From NCBI RefSeq assembly GCF_040047665.1, contig NZ_CP157355.1, forward strand, positions 3,410,001 to 3,474,000: DNA of 64,000 nt, in the 5' to 3' direction. The notes below the pieces were generated by a model. The model made no database searches. It was given only the letters and a program-made list of their open reading frames with translations, and had not been told where the DNA came from. The position numbers were made by a program, and so were the translations under genes. Source of the DNA: Chitinibacter sp. FCG-7 (GTDB lineage Bacteria > Pseudomonadota > Gammaproteobacteria > Burkholderiales > Chitinibacteraceae). Positions 63,870 to 64,000 of the stretch are shown one piece after another (the first letter of the stretch is position 1; each line of letters starts with the position of its first letter).

Positions 63870-64000
63870 TTAGTGTTGATCAGTGTAAGGCAACAAGGCC
63901 AAGAAGCGAGCCAATTTAATGGCAGTCGACAATTGACGCTGATATTTGGCTTTAGTGCCAGTGATACGTGCAGGAATGATCTTGCCGTTTTCAGAGATGA
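63870..64000 (-). CDS. rpsR: 30S ribosomal protein S18, 5' end outside window
   Basis: The visible 42 residues ([20 protein letters not shown], then [20 protein letters not shown]) are the C-terminal half of S18. The stop codon is at 63870-63872. The rest lies beyond the right edge. In this order the upstream neighbours are usually priB and rpsF. Confidence 0.95.
   Translation of the reverse strand, partial: ISENGKIIPARITGTKAKYQRQLSTAIKLARFLALLPYTDQH

Overview
The window is 64 kb of bacterial chromosome. Gene content and protein style suggest a betaproteobacterium of the order Neisseriales, and I would guess a relative of Chitinibacter or Deefgea. This is recognition by eye, not a database result. 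Pointers are the quinol-type NorB next to an NsrR repressor, PilU, the PhaR/phasin pair, the rimP-nusA-infB-rbfA-truB-rpsO-pnp order, a GH9 enzyme beside a sugar kinase, and several chemoreceptors. Most of the window is ordinary core genome. I see no prophage, CRISPR array, toxin-antitoxin pair or secondary-metabolite cluster.

Layout, left to right. 1-9.7 kb: the end of a Gfo/Idh/MocA oxidoreductase, an orphan ORF, a repeat-rich intergenic stretch, then a large SNF2 ATPase translationally coupled to mfd. 9.9-11.4 kb: a decayed IS110 fragment and a pirin. 11.5-14.6 kb: a copper module (cueR, copA) with a clear CueR-type operator. 15-18.9 kb: tRNA-Ser(GGA), a methyltransferase, an M23 peptidoglycan peptidase and anmK. 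18.9-24.5 kb: a nitric-oxide module (nsrR, norB, hemerythrin, two DUF2249 proteins, a multi-pass membrane protein), followed by HPP-CBS and DUF454 membrane proteins. 26.5-35.7 kb: a large chemoreceptor, alpha-carbonic anhydrase, ung, a ROK kinase, a GH9 glycosidase, hldD and a DUF4124 protein.

35.8-46.5 kb: an MFS/acyltransferase fusion, a three-gene operon that fits lysine degradation through aminoadipate, dcd, bcp, a PIN-PhoH protein, an AhpD-like protein, a 7-bp tandem array, trmJ and suhB. 46.7-51.8 kb: a soluble multi-PAS chemoreceptor, an ArsC-like protein, pilU and fadD. 52-61 kb: the translation and RNA-decay operon from rimP to pnp, all on the + strand and with little space between genes. 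61-64 kb: phasin and phaR (divergent), tcdA, then rplI and the end of rpsR on the - strand.

The features most worth a second look are short-range. There is a family of roughly 50-bp hairpins ending in GGGTATAT. There is a composite inverted repeat near 1.6-2.0 kb, a CTCACAC heptamer array next to trmJ, and a norB-like upstream motif in front of the AhpD-like gene. The nitric-oxide cluster contains an uncharacterised membrane protein and two DUF2249 proteins. I did not find a clearly new multi-gene system.
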